From Plantago major (lineage: Eukaryota > Streptophyta > Magnoliopsida > Lamiales > Plantaginaceae): DNA of 64,000 bases. The notes below the pieces were generated by a model. It was not told the origin of the DNA. It did no database searches and was given only the letters and a program-made list of their open reading frames with translations. A program made the translations under genes and the position numbers. Location of the stretch: contig CM048841.1 in NCBI GenBank assembly GCA_026545765.1, positions 94,073,352 through 94,137,351 on the forward strand, given 5' to 3'. Positions 48,801-60,694 of this stretch are shown here, piece after piece (positions within the stretch are counted from its first letter, which is position 1; each line of letters starts with the position of its first letter).

Positions 48801-50135
48801 ATGAGGAACATTCTGCATTTCATCTTCGGGATTTTCGGCAAGTTTTTCTTCTAGTTTCTTGATCTTTTTCATCATGCACAGTTCTTCATTTTACTTGGTG
48901 TTGAATCTTGTTTTCTTCTCACAGGAAATGCTTTTGCTTTGTTTCTCTATTTGGCACCACTGTAAGCTTACTCAATCTCCATAACGATTTCGTCTTTCTT
49001 GATTTGCAGCATATTGTTTGGTGCAACAATATCCTATAGTATACTGCATTGTTCTGTATAGACTAGCAAACAAATTACATAACTATCATGTTCATATATA
49101 ACTTGATTGTGTGTCTCATGGTAAGATATCCGTTCATAATGGACAGGATTACGTTCAAACGAATCTTGAAGAAGAGGTCTACAGAGCAATTCTCTGGAAT
49201 TCCCTATGTCATGACCTTGCTAAACTGCTTGCTTTCTGCCTGGTTAGTCACTCTCTTCAGTTCTAACATAGTAACATATTTGGAGAACGTATTGATTATG
49301 AAAAATAGCATTACGAATGCGCAAAATGATGGATTTCTTTGATCTGACGAATTCTATTAGGTATGGTATGCCTTTCGTGTCACCTAACAATCTATTAGTA
49401 TCGACCATAAACGGAACTGGTGCTGCAATTGAGTCCATTTATGTCATCATCTTTCTCGTATTTGCACCAAAGAAGGAAAAGGCCAAGATTTCCGCAATCC
49501 TTGCTCTTGTGGTAGCTACTTTCACCATTGTGGCTTGCATTTCCCTTTTAGTTCTCCATGGCAACGGAAGGAAGCTTTTCTGTGGTATCGCAGCCACTGT
49601 GTTCTCTATCATCATGTACGGTTCCCCTTTGACGATTATGGTATGTCTAAGTTTCTTAATTACTAGTCATCTATTGTCTCCGTTCTCGTTCAGTCACATG
49701 ACTTGTTTCATTTTGCATGAATTCGAACATGAAATGGTAGAGGCAGGTGGTGAAAACGAAGAGCGTGGAATTCATGCCGTTTTACTTGTCACTGTTCGTG
49801 TTCTTGTGTGGCACTTCCTGGTTTATCTTCGGTCTCCTGGGAAAGGATCCTTTCGTTGCTGTAAGTATATACTGAACAATGAGACACTTGGAAGAAACTT
49901 GCATTATTTTGTCATTCCATCAGTTTCATGAACAATGAAATGGGACTGATCAAGTATTTTCCAGATTCCCAATGGATTTGGCTGCGGATTAGGAGCGGTG
50001 CAGCTGATACTGTATGCCATATACCGCAATAACAAAGGCCAGACGCAGAAATCTGAAGCCGAACAAGCTTTGGAGATGGAAAAGAGCAGTGGGAAACTTC
50101 ATCGAGAGAAACCATCACAAGAGGAACATGTGTAG
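48801..50135 (+). CDS. SWEET bidirectional sugar transporter, SWEET1-like (clade I)
   Basis: Six exons: 48801-48837, 48925-48961, 49147-49242, 49361-49640, 49741-49860 and 49965-50135, 246 codons. Seven transmembrane segments in two MtN3/saliva repeats are seen. Repeat 1 has [20 protein letters not shown] and [20 protein letters not shown]. Repeat 2 has [38 protein letters not shown] and [20 protein letters not shown]. The pore Pro and Asn positions appear intact. SWEETs are facilitators; the SWEET1 clade mainly moves glucose, so a hexose substrate is inferred. Intron 1 must use a GC donor (TTCG|GCAAGT), since a GT donor two bases later breaks the frame. Exons 1 and 2 are only 37 bases each. 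Confidence 0.92.
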
Positions 50136-52461
50136 ATGGCTAAATTATCTTGGTTCGGGTTTCCCATCGTCAATCAATCAATGTGTCGCCTGGCTATCGT
50201 CAGTCGGGGTGTTGACATCTTAGCTATAGATTATGCACATTAGTGTTCTCGAGTCTTGACAATCTGAACTTGTTTCAGGCCTAATGAACATAGATAGCTA
50301 GCTCCTTTTGCCTGTCAATTATGTCATTTGAAGAATTTGCACCACACAACTTGATGTCTAAATTGTTCATGATTTGTGGCTTATAAAATGTAATTGGATC
50401 TCCTTCATTCCAATAGCCACATCCCTTTGCCCAAGTAATTATTTACCAAACCGTACAATTTAGAATTACTTATTTTACTGAATAATAAAGTGTGGGGTAC
50501 TAAAATGTATAAGTATCGGATACAAAAATGTATAATCATTGGGCACTAAAATGTTAAAAAATGAACACTAAAATTTGGGAGGAGTTATGGTATTTCATTA
50601 GCCTTTTCGTATTAATTATTAGGGTGCAACATCAATTTGTCACATGAAAATTTTCTATGCATATCGTACTTGGCGGTATTACCGTCCACAAATTGATTGG
50701 ATTGGGGAGCAGGTCCAAGTATCTTGGACCAATATCCTAGCGATTCAGCTCATAAACTCAAGACTCGAGAGTGAAGACCAATACACCTTATAAGGCCCTA
50801 GCTAGCCATAAAGCCCATCCTTAATAAAAACATTTTTAAATTACTCCCTCTCCATTTCCAACGAAAACTGATTGCTTTACTTTTGAGGTGAACCCTAATC
50901 AATAGTTATAATATAAAAATCCATCTACTACACTTCTATGATATAGTTTTATTAAAAAAAAAAAATTGGTATAATTTATCGAATAATATAGTAAACCACA
51001 ATCAGAAAAAGGTAAATGACACATTCTACTTGTCCAAAAAAAGTAAATACTAATTACTTCTTTAATCCACCTCTGCTTTTATATACTTAATGGGTTGATA
51101 TATAAACATATAAATCATGTTTAGTAGACATTAGAATCTGTAGAATGGATTAAAAGATGTAATGAGGAGTATATGTGATAGGAGTATGTATAAGCATGGA
51201 CTGCCCCGAACTTCACTATGCAATACTAAACACAATTAATGGCTAATATGAATCTGGCCTATTGAAGATTGCTAAACGTATTAATTTGTTAACACTTGAA
51301 GCTAGTTATCTACTATCAATTAAAATAATATTGAGACCGTATGTGATACATGTAACGTCCAAATATAGAATTCGAGAGTAGTAATTCTTGATTTTCCTTA
51401 ACAATAGAAAATCCAAATTACATTAGTATAAATTAGTCAAGCATGCAAAACATCACGAACATTTAAATATGAGAGATATGATATTTCCTCATATTCAAAA
51501 AAATCGTGGCTTTTTTAAAAGAATTTGACAAATAGATACATACAACAATAATTATGTGGTTGATTATTCCTGAAATGGTTAAGTAACAAAATTTCCTGGA
51601 AGTTTCACATGTCCCCTCTATTTCAAATTACCATAATCTCTTAAAAAACAATCCTGTCTTCTTCTACAGATTTAAAGAAAATGGAATGAACCATATGCAA
51701 AATTCAAGTTAATTTCAATGAATTATGCATTTCTGCAGAAATGAAACCAATCAAAATGCATTCTTTTTCCCAAAACATCAAAGTAGCACTTTACTCAAAA
51801 TGAGAACCTATGAACAAAAATGGCAGTGACATTTATGCCAACGGCCATACTCCTTGCAGAACAGCTATTCTGCCTGCAAATCTTTTACCTCAAATGGTAC
51901 AAAGAAAGATCTCATTTTGACCACTATATCACAATTCTTATCTCTTTTTACTATTTCTGTTCTCATGGGCAATTCCGGTATTTTACCACACGCAACCTTT
52001 TTTTCATTTTGTTTGCAGTAGTACTGTTAAGCTGCTTCAGTTGTTTGAATGCTTATACAGCCTACCATCCTGCAGGAAACAAAAAGTTCGAATCTTTCTT
52101 CATATTTTTACTGGTATTTGTTGCATTGTTGGATTTTTCACTTCTTGGACTGTTTTTGTGTGACATTTTGATACTTTTGAGCTAATTCATGTTGGTTATG
52201 TTGTGTTATATGCTTTTGATAACTTGCAGAAGCTCCCAATCTCCAAGATATTGGGGTTTTCTTGCTTTCTTGAATCAAGATGTGTTTTTTATTTATTTAT
52301 TGTTGTTGTTCTTTCTGTCCTGTTTTACTGCAGAAAGCTTCTTGTTCTTTTTTTTTTTTTTTTTTTGCTGATTAGTGATAAACTTATAATAGGATCTTGT
52401 AAGATTTAGTGTTAGTCAGTTTAAGAATGTTCAGTAATTCTCCTTTCTTGTGTGATTGTAG
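50136..52461. other. Spacer and probable 5' UTR of the DCD-Kelch gene
   Basis: No gene seen. A weak, decayed Stowaway-like start (ACTCCCTCTCCATTTCC) lies near 50846. The DCD-Kelch ATG at 52462 follows directly on a TGATTGTAG acceptor-like sequence, so an intron in the 5' UTR upstream (somewhere in 51.8-52.4 kb) is likely. Confidence 0.4.
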
Positions 52462-55400
52462 ATGGGGAAGGGGAAGTCGAAAGCTTGCAAGTTGAGGGAA
52501 CTAAAACTTAATCAAGAGTTCTCACTGAACATGAGTTCAGCTGCTAGGAATTTGAGCAAGGATGAACTTGGTGCCGTAATATTCGGATGCAAGCCTCATA
52601 CTTTTTCAGAATGTATCTCTAATAGGATTTTCGGTGTGCATTTATACTTGAATTTTTAGCTTATGTTTCAAGGTTGGTTCTTTTATTGATTGACTTCTGT
52701 TTTACTGTGTTCTGGATGAACAGGACTGCCAGGTCCGCATTACTCATACGTGCAGAAGATCACTCCTGGGCTTACGCTGTTCCTCTTTAACTACAGCGAC
52801 CGGACACTTCATGGTATTTTCGAGGCTGCAACTCATGGTCAGCTGAATATGAACTCAAATGCATGGGCTGCTGTCGAGGGTACCGAGCTAACACCTTACC
52901 CTGCACAGGTATACACGATTAGAAAGTTCTTATTTTGTTGTAGTTTCTTTTCAGGTAATTTTTAGTTATGGTTCATTTGTTGGCTTTTCGTCTATGGTGA
53001 TTTTTACATTGATACCTACCTCAGGCTTAAACTTTGAACTCCTAATTGTTTCTTGTTCAGTTTTTTGTTGTTTAAGACCTGATCAGTACTTATAGCATGT
53101 TGTTGTTCTGCTTTAGGTACGAGTTAATGTTCGAAGGCAGTGCAGTCCTTTGATCGAAAAATGTTACCAGCCATTAATTGCTGATAACTACTATACAGAG
53201 ACAAAATTCTGGTTTGAGCTCGACAAAGAGCAAACAAAGAGATTGACCCAGTTATTCTTATCGTCACCTTTTCCGGGAAAGAAACTTACGCCAAAGCTCC
53301 ATAAAGAGAAGGCCAGCAATTTGAGCCATTCAATCGTATCGCCATCCGAGAAACCTCTGCCACAGGATGCCAATAGTCCAAATTTCTTATATGATGTGTC
53401 TATGTCTGTGGAGATGAACAATGGTTTTGCTACTGCAGAGAAGAAATGGAGCGAGTTGTTTAAACCGTCTTCATCATCTCCTCAGCATGTGCTGGAAAAC
53501 GAACATGGTTCTAATGTAGGGAAATGGAGTGACTTGCTTAGAACTTCTTCATCCTTGCATATGATGAACGATGAAGAAGTTTCTGAGGTAGAGAAACCGA
53601 ACTCGTCATCGTTGTGTGTGATGGAGAATGAGGAAGTATTGGAATCAGAGCACGTGAACTTCGATATATCCATGTCAGATTATTGTGAAACGGAGTGGGA
53701 AAGTGAAACTGTATACGAAGAAGGTCCTGAAATAGAGACGACGGACATTAGCCCATCGATGGTGAAGAATGAAGATGTTTCTGCAATAGATAGACCAGAT
53801 GTAGATCCAGTTATGTCAGATGACACTGGATCAGACTGCGAGAGTGACTCGTCAGCTTCTTCTTATGAGACTGCTAAGTCATTTCTTGAGCCTTGGTCAG
53901 ATAGTATGGATGAAGAACTTGAAGAGTGCAGTAAAGTAAGAGAAATGGTAGCAAGTGTGCAACATCATGAGGGAAAAAGTAGTCGCCCGTATATGTTTAG
54001 AGGACTGAACATGGATAAGGCACCTTTGGATGGTTTTGATTCTGTGCTCATGAAGGTACCTTCGCCTCTCCCCATTTCACTTTAATAAGTTTCTTGTATT
54101 TTACCGTTTCCTCTACTCTAGATGCTCATGTTTCTCATATACTTTATAGTTAGAACAGGAAATTCGAGGGATGAAGTTATGCCAGAGTAACCAAAGTGCA
54201 AAAGTTGATTCTCTGAAGCATCAGCTGGTAAACTTCTGTGTTGGGATTTTTGACTATTACTGCAAAGCTCACTTAATCTTCGTTGATTGTTTTCCTTTTG
54301 TATGTGGCTGTTGTAGGTCGACTCAAAAACAGAAATTGCGGAACTGAAGAAGTACTTGGATAATCTGGAATCTATGCTTCCCTCTACTGGAAACTATATA
54401 TCAGAAGATGAAGAAAAAGAACATCAATCAGAGGAATCAGTGTATATAATTGGAGGGTCCAATGGATCGAAATGGCTTCAAGATATGGATTCATATTTTC
54501 CATCTGAAGATAAATCTGTATCACATTGCCCAATGACATCAGTTCGATCATTTGCCACAGCTGCGAGTTTGAATGGTGAGGTGTACCTTCTTGGTGGCTT
54601 GCATGATCGCGTTTGGTATGATACTGGTGAGAACACCCTTACATGTTCTGGGAAGTCTTTATTTCCCATGTTCTGGCCCAGTCTAATTGATTGGTGAATC
54701 TTTCCTGTTCTTAGTCGAATCATACAATCCAGTAAGTAACCAGTGGATCCAGAGGGCATCTCTTAACAAGAAAAAGGGAAGCATTGCTGGCGCGTCTGTC
54801 TATGACAAGATTTTTGCTATAGGTGGTGGAAATGGAGCTGAATGTTTCTCAGATGTGGAAATATTTGATCTGGTCATAGGTAGATGGATCTTCACTGTAT
54901 CCATGCTTGAAAAGGTAATAAATTTAAAGAATGATATCTGACACTTTATGATAAAATTTGCTGCCAAACACTGTTATTTGTACGAGTATGCAATTAATAA
55001 TTATTCCGTTTTCTCTGTGCAGCGTGTTGCTCCAGCTGCAGCAGATTTGAATCGTGTGCTCTATGTGTCTGGTGGCTATGATGGAAAAAACTATTTGAGG
55101 TTGGAGAATTGTAATTCTGCATACATGTTCCCATTTCTTTTTTATTAACCTACCGTTCTGTAATCTTGAGTTTCCACTTTTTATGTTTCTTTTCCACTTA
55201 ATTTATGCAGAACTGTAGAGAGATTTGATCCAAGGGAGGCAAAATGGACTAGGATTTCCAGCATGAACTCGAAAAGAGGGAGCCATTCTTTGGTTGCATT
55301 TAATGAGAAGTTGTAAGTTTCATTCTTCAATGATCTTCATTAAGTATAGTCCCTTATCGAACTAAGACTTCACTTCAACTTGTGGTAATAATATTCTGTT

Positions 55401-55786
55401 CTTGCAGATATGCTCTGGGTGGTTATGATGGGAAAACGATGGTGTCCAGTGTCGAGGTTCTCGACCCAAGAGTTGGTTCATGGAACATGGCAGAATCCAT
55501 GATTCTCTCCAGGGGATACTTTGGCTCGTTTGTGCTAAATGGAAAATTGTATGCGTTTGGTGGTCTGGACGATAAGCAGGAAGCATTGGACGTGGTATGA
55601 ATAAAATAACTTCCATACACATGTTAAGGATAACAACGGAATGATTTTTTATTTGAACTACGATAATTTATTTCTTCCTTCGATATCATGCAGGTTGAGT
55701 GCTATGAAGAAGCTGGCTCTGGTTGGCATCTGCATGGACAGAGTTCATTTAGTAAAAGATGCTTCTTTTCCACACTTGTTATGTGA
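52462..55786 (+). CDS. DCD domain plus Kelch-repeat protein
   Basis: Ten exons: 52462-52633, 52724-52908, 53117-54055, 54150-54227, 54317-54626, 54715-54914, 55023-55099, 55211-55312, 55408-55594 and 55694-55786, 780 codons. The N-terminal DCD (development and cell death) domain spans about residues 20-150, with LGAVIFGCKPHTFSEC, GIFEAATHGQLNM and PAQVRVNVRRQCSPL. A long acidic, Ser-rich disordered middle (exon 3) follows, then a short coiled-coil (LEQEIRGMKL...VDSLKHQL...EIAELKKYLDNLE). Five to six Kelch blades close it (VYIIGGSNGS, VYLLGGLHDR, VYVSGGYDGKNYL-like, LYALGGYDGKT, LYAFGGLDDK). It ends SKRCFFSTLVM. DCD proteins respond to stress and cell-death cues. The Kelch part is expected to bind partners. 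The molecular role is unknown. Confidence 0.92.
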
Positions 55787-56409
55787 AAACAAGAGATTCC
55801 AAAAAGTTCAAGTAAATGCTTCATGATTCTGTATATATAGATGTTAGGTTGATATGGTCGATTCTGGTAATGTTTACTGGCGGTGACAGTGCAATGGCAG
55901 CCAGGCCTTTATCTCTGGCTACTTAAACAAGCCCCCTTGCAATGAAAGGACTTATTTACCTCTTAAGTTGATGCCTGGTGGAAACTGTCAATTTCATTGT
56001 TCAAGTTTTACTCACAGAAATTGCAGATATAAACCGATATCAGAAAATAGAACAAAATCAATCCAAATTTAATAGCATTGCAAGATTGCAAGAAGTAGAA
56101 AGAAAATGGAAAAGAACAGAAGGTAAGAGATTTAACCTGTATCGTATAAAACAAGTAGAAGCTAACGTCAATACGTCACTAGTTTGTCTGCAAAATAGGT
56201 GGAAGCTGGAAAATAAAGACGGAGAAAGGTGGCAAGACACTGATAAGCATGAAGGAAAAGCGAAAACTGATGAATTGAGCAAATGGCACATCGAAGTGTA
56301 TGTGTCAAGCGCTTCTCGACGTGTTCTTTCTATATAACTCATCTCTACCTAAAATTTTCCAGGACAAGCACATAACAGTCTCAGAGGTTCTTATTGTGCC
56401 TAGTTCAGA

Positions 56410-56697
56410 ATGGATAAGTCAAGGGCCTCAAGGATTCCGAGAGAGTACTCAATGGCCATTCGACATCTTGAAAGAACTATGGGGGAGGAGCTAAGAGCTG
56501 TTAAGGTATGCGTACTCTTTACAGTAAGATTATCCAATTAGCCTTTCAAATGTATTTAAACAGAGCATTTCTTTCAGGAGGCGGTTTGTGCTGCCAAGAT
56601 ATTGTCCACTTTAAACCACCAGAAGCCGCCCTGTGGAAGAGAACCAGTTGAGGATGCCTGCTCCTCGAACATAAGTGATGAGACAACCAAGAAGTAG
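56410..56697 (+). CDS. Candidate small two-exon gene, unrecognised
   Basis: Two exons, 56410-56505 and 56578-56697, 71 codons with a canonical GT-AG intron of 72 bases and phase 0 junction. The product begins MDKSRASRIPREYSMAIRH and includes LERTMGEELRAVK|EAVCAAK, a short amphipathic helix candidate. It has no signal peptide or membrane segment. It lies 0.6 kb past the DCD-Kelch stop, so it could be part of that gene's 3' region instead. No family was recognised. Support rests only on frame and splice sites. Confidence 0.3.
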
Positions 56698-57051
56698 AAA
56701 TCTGCTCCTGTAGAATAAGGCAAAGCAAGTACAAATAAGTTCCAATGCAGAGCTTTCCAAAAAATAAGAGGATAAAAAGATGTGAACAAACTGAGCAAGT
56801 TGAATGCTTTAAATTCTGATCAGGCCAGAACATGTACTCTGCGCAGCATAAACAAAGAATGGTTCTATTTCCAAAAGATTTTTTTTTTCCTCATAAATTA
56901 TTTCAAGTTTTAGTACTTTAATCAATTAGAGAATCTGATAAGTTTCCCTTATAGTGCCCGGTGATCCCTGAATACATAATACAGAACAAATTAAAAGATA
57001 CAAAAGGATATTATCACAGGATCTAACAAAAAGTTCGGTAAACAAGATCAT

Positions 57052-57054
57052 TTA
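57052..57054. other. Paralogous empty site for the Harbinger insertion
   Basis: In copy A the text CATTTAATGGCCTGTAA is uninterrupted. In copy B the same site reads CATTTA, then the 968-base element, then TTAATGGCCTGTAA. This confirms the TTA target duplication and shows that the insertion came after the duplication. Confidence 0.75.
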
Positions 57055-57068
57055 ATGGCCTGTAAGGT

Positions 57069-57670
57069 TCATGCAACAATCATATGCCCTGCCATTAAAC
57101 TTCCCAAAGTACTTGAAAAATCCATACTGTAGCTACAGAGTGCTAGTACCTGGAATCATATTTGATCCATGAAAGCTCATCGATGTCTTCCTCATTTTTT
57201 TCTTGGGGGCAAAACAATTTTTTTGCAATTTGCTTCCATTTGCCCCAGCCATATGCAGCTAAGCCATACAATAATCGCCTTGAATACATGCAAAGGAAAC
57301 GAGACATTTTTTTTTTTTGAGTCAGTCTGTTGGTCTTAAGCGATTTGAGTCAGTCTGCTAGTCTTAAGCGATAAACTTGAAAAATGTGATATGAAAATAG
57401 CTACTTACTGGTGTTCCTTTTCAGTTTTCAGTCCAGGGCAAGCCCCATGAAGCAGTAATTGTCCTTGATTTATTCTGGCTTTTGCGTAATTTGTGCCACA
57501 GGAATTACAAGATAAGGGCACTATACCACCCTTCGTTTCAGTCCCATCATCATATAAGTTACTGTCATGAAGCTTGGTTTTCTCAGGAACTAGCCCTGCA
57601 ATATTATTCCGTTGATCGGTATCACCAAAATAAGCTATGGGATTAGTCTCAAACGCTTTATCAAAATGTC
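57069..57670 (-). pseudogene. SANT/Myb-like gene fragment inside duplication copy A
   Basis: A frame-consistent series on the minus strand. One exon is open from about 57670 to 57409 (start not found), followed by 57278-57150 and 57111-57069 with stop. It contains PLSCNSCGTNYAKARINQGQ and then RLLYGLAAYGWGKWKQIAKK, whose spaced Trp residues resemble a SANT/Myb helix pair. No start codon or N-terminal exons were found, so it is called a truncated gene remnant; it could also be a real gene with undetected 5' exons. In copy B the corresponding WGKWKQVAK region has a stop codon and rearranged sequence. Confidence 0.35.
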
Positions 57671-59608
57671 ATGATTTGTAAATGCAATGTCATCATCCCA
57701 CATCCAAGACAACTACTGAATGTCCAATCTATATCCATAGCAAGGGAACTGGGATTTTTATATAAACTGGAACAAGAGAACGGTCAGTGTGACATATGTA
57801 AATTTGTAATTGCTGAATAAATTAAATTCAAATACAACTGATCCTAAGAAATCTATATAGTTTGTACTGATGTCAATTGGAGATTTTATATTAATCCAGC
57901 AGACATATATCATAAATATATTAATTTATGTATTACCATAAACATACATGAAACAATGTGCACATTTGAGTTATCATAAGTATGTCTACGTAACAACCAA
58001 AACCAGATTCTTCTCTACAGACACAGAGAATTGTATTCAGCTTCAAGCAACGGCTCTTGAATACTCCGCTTGTTAAAGTTTTAAAATCGACTTAAGGATG
58101 TGTGCCCATTGTTATAAGTGCAGGTGGTGACCATGCAAGTTTGCGCGTGTAGGTTACAAGATAACCTACGCGTTGCGCTGCTACTCTTTATTGTGTGTAA
58201 ATCACAGAAAAGCTACATGTAGACTAACTACATGTTTTCAAATCTTTCTTTTTTTTTTTCTTTCTCAATTGTTGACTAACTACTCTACTAAACTTTACTT
58301 GTGTAGATATGATTGATTACATATATAGATAAATGTAAGGAACATTTTATGCATTACAGATCTTTTTTCAAGCTAAATTTACAAGATTTTACCAGACTTT
58401 CTTTCTGGAGGACAAGGCTGATAAATTAATTCCGGAAGCAAAAACATATCCTGGAACAGAACACCAACAAATGCTCAATATTTTTTGTTCAGCTGATTCT
58501 GGATAATTAATTGTATACATTTCCTACAGCTTTTAGAACCCTGTCATATCTTTCATATCCATGTTTACAAACATCAGTAATTAATCCCAAAAATTAAAAA
58601 TGAAAAAAATTAAAAGGAAAAACAGATGAAATCAGGATTCAGGATGGCTTGCTTTTTCGTCAAATATTATAAATGAATATAGGATGAGAAGATTTTGAGC
58701 CGAAAAAAGGTGCTTTTCAGTTTTTCTTTCCAAAAAACAAAGCCTTGAATTCTTGAAATGTGTCGTGAAAGTTAAAGTTGTTGCAAAATGTGGCATGTCC
58801 AGTACATGCAAGAACACACGTACATGTACAGATGTAGAAAATCTTGCAAGAAGCCAAGAACATATTCACCTTTGATGACACATGAATTTCATGCTATTTT
58901 CCAATTTCCAATTTTTCATAAAATCGTAAATCAGATTTATGAAACAGTTTTACTTATGTAGAATAGAGCCATTGAAATTGAAATACATTGGAGAAAACTG
59001 TGAAAACAGCAAACCTGATTCATACTTGATCTAGGCAGTTGGCTGCAGCGGCCTGATTTCTGTAAAATAATTAAGTTCTCGGTTCATACGTATATGTAAT
59101 GCTGGCATAGCTTCCTTATTGAACTGGGATCTAACTTCGTCTAAACTAGATTAATATTGCATAAAATGGATACTGATATTGTTCAAAGATATATAGATGG
59201 CCGGCCCCTATATAAATGTATGCTCAGGTAAATAACTTCGTTCAATCCTCTTCGATCTGCTGTTGATGTTATGCCAATTTGAGATGTCTGGTCATTAATT
59301 ATCCAGGTATATTTAGTATAAGCGCCAGCAGGTCAATCTGATTAAAGTCCTGAATTCCCATATTCAAAAGGTTGTTGGCTCAACTTTAAATGTTCTTATA
59401 TATTGTTGCTTTCTGGATTTCTCTATCGAACTTTAACATAGTCAGATCCCCAAACTTGCTTTAACTGTAGCTTTAGAATATTGAAAACATTACAATACAA
59501 CGATGGAAGTAAATTTTGGACAGCTCTGTACAATATGTAATTGTACATTTTTATACAAAAGGTGTACATAAGAATGAAGAATTGTTCGAAAAATCAAAAA
59601 CGTTTTCC
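57671..59608. other. Rest of duplication copy A and spacer
   Basis: No supported gene. The open frame at 58632-58817 (-) recurs in copies B and C because the DNA is duplicated, not because there is evidence of coding. A repeated word AGTCAGTCTG(T/C)TxGTCTTAAGCGAT occurs twice at about 57320-57372. Confidence 0.4.
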
Positions 59609-60144
59609 TCAGCCTGCAGCAGGTGGTTTAGCCTGTTCTGCTGCTGTCGCAACAATGGAATCTAATTCCTGTAGAGAAAAGACAGGAAACATTGCAAAAT
59701 AAGGTAAAATAAAATCTAAAACTAGCTATGTACAGATCATATGAAATGAAAAAATTGGATCTTGATATTTAGTGAAGAATTCATACCCCCATGAAAATTT
59801 TGGCAGCCTCTTCGGGGGTACGCGTTGTTATTATTTTTACAGCTGCCTCCTGCAATGTCACCGAATAAACCAAAATCATATTCACATACCAAACTAAATT
59901 GACATGCTGAATATATATACATATATACATCAGATTTATAAAGCTGGATACTAATGACATGCAACTACAAAAAAAAAAAAAAAGTGAAACAGTTCATTAG
60001 AATGGAACGAACCCTGAAGGCTGCAAACTCAGCTGCTGTTAGGGTTTTAGGTTCATCAATCGGTACCTCTAGCCCACCAATGTCCTCCTCGTAATCTGGG
60101 CTTGGAATAGGAGAAGCAGGAGTAGTAGCATTTTTGTTCTCCAT
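59609..60144 (-). CDS. Small acidic/Ala-Pro protein, 84 codons, unrecognised
   Basis: Three exons on the minus strand: 60144-60013, 59849-59787 and 59668-59609. All junctions are phase 0 with GT-AG introns. The product starts MENKNATTPASPIPSPDYEE, has an acidic patch DYEEDIGGLEVPIDEP, then an Ala-rich helical stretch (LTAAEFAAFREAAVKIITTR, PEEAAKIFMGELDSIVATAA), and ends EQAKPPAAG. No signal peptide or membrane segment. A TATA box lies about 120 bases upstream. No family was recognised; it may be a lineage-specific gene. Each exon is too short to stand out alone, but the three-exon frame with consensus splice sites and promoter makes it credible. Confidence 0.6.
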
Positions 60145-60263
60145 GTTAGTGTACCTGTTTAGTCTTCAAACACAATACAAGGATTTAACAAGCGAGATTG
60201 CTATATGTCTGCAACTTCTTTCTTGTGTGAGTTTGAGAGTGCAATGAGTGTAGTTTGCGCTCG

Positions 60264-60270
60264 ATTTATA
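60264..60270 (-). promoter_or_regulatory. TATA box of the 84-codon gene
   Basis: TATAAAT on the minus strand within CTCCTATAAATCGAGC, 120 bases upstream of the ATG at 60144. Confidence 0.5.
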
Positions 60271-60694
60271 GGAGGTCAGATGTGTGAAGGGTGAGAATAA
60301 GGACAAAATTTCATAGCCTAGCCCATGCTGCTTTTCTGCTTTTATCACCCACTGTTTTGTCACTCTCTACCTGCCAACAGTCCAAGTAATTTCTCCAAGC
60401 TGTTTTCTGTTCAAGATCATCAGCTTAATCTTCTCCTTTACTCTGACAGATCGGAAAAGGCAAATATAGCCCGCCAACCTGCCGGATGTCTATATAATTA
60501 GAAAGAAATCAGAAACTTATCAAATTGACAGTTTCCGTGACTTTATTCTTAGGCAAGGAAAGGAATCAGTTTTAAAAAATTGTTCTACAACGTAAATAAC
60601 AAAGATATATTATGTCATCATGAACACTGTGATTAGTTCTTTTCAATTTGTGGTCTTGATTTTATTTGATGAACAATTTTTTATTTTGTGATCT

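Larger units (their letters stand above)
56770..58960. repeat. Duplication copy A
   Basis: Blocks of this segment recur in the same order and orientation in 61470-63805. Examples are GTACTCTGCGCAGCA...AAACAAAGAATGGTTC, ATCCCTGAATACATAATACAGAA, ATGCCCTGCCATTAAACTTCCC, GTGTAGATATGATTGATTACAT and GTTAAAGTTGTTGCAAAATG. Copy A keeps about 1 kb (57.2-58.2 kb) that copy B lacks. The similarity is clear but diverged, except for the 58620-58900 block, which is close to identical. Confidence 0.8.

Noticed and set aside
50846..51050. Possible Stowaway MITE
   Set aside because: Only the left terminal bases match; no pairing right end was found.
55978..56337. 119-codon charged frame after DCD-Kelch
   Set aside because: The Kelch protein already ends at its conserved C-terminus; this frame has no motif, and its downstream half depends on an uninterrupted AT-rich run. 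Possibly 3' UTR.
58632..58817. Minus-strand frame shared by duplication copies A, B and C
   Set aside because: Its conservation follows from recent DNA duplication; frame ends differ between copies.
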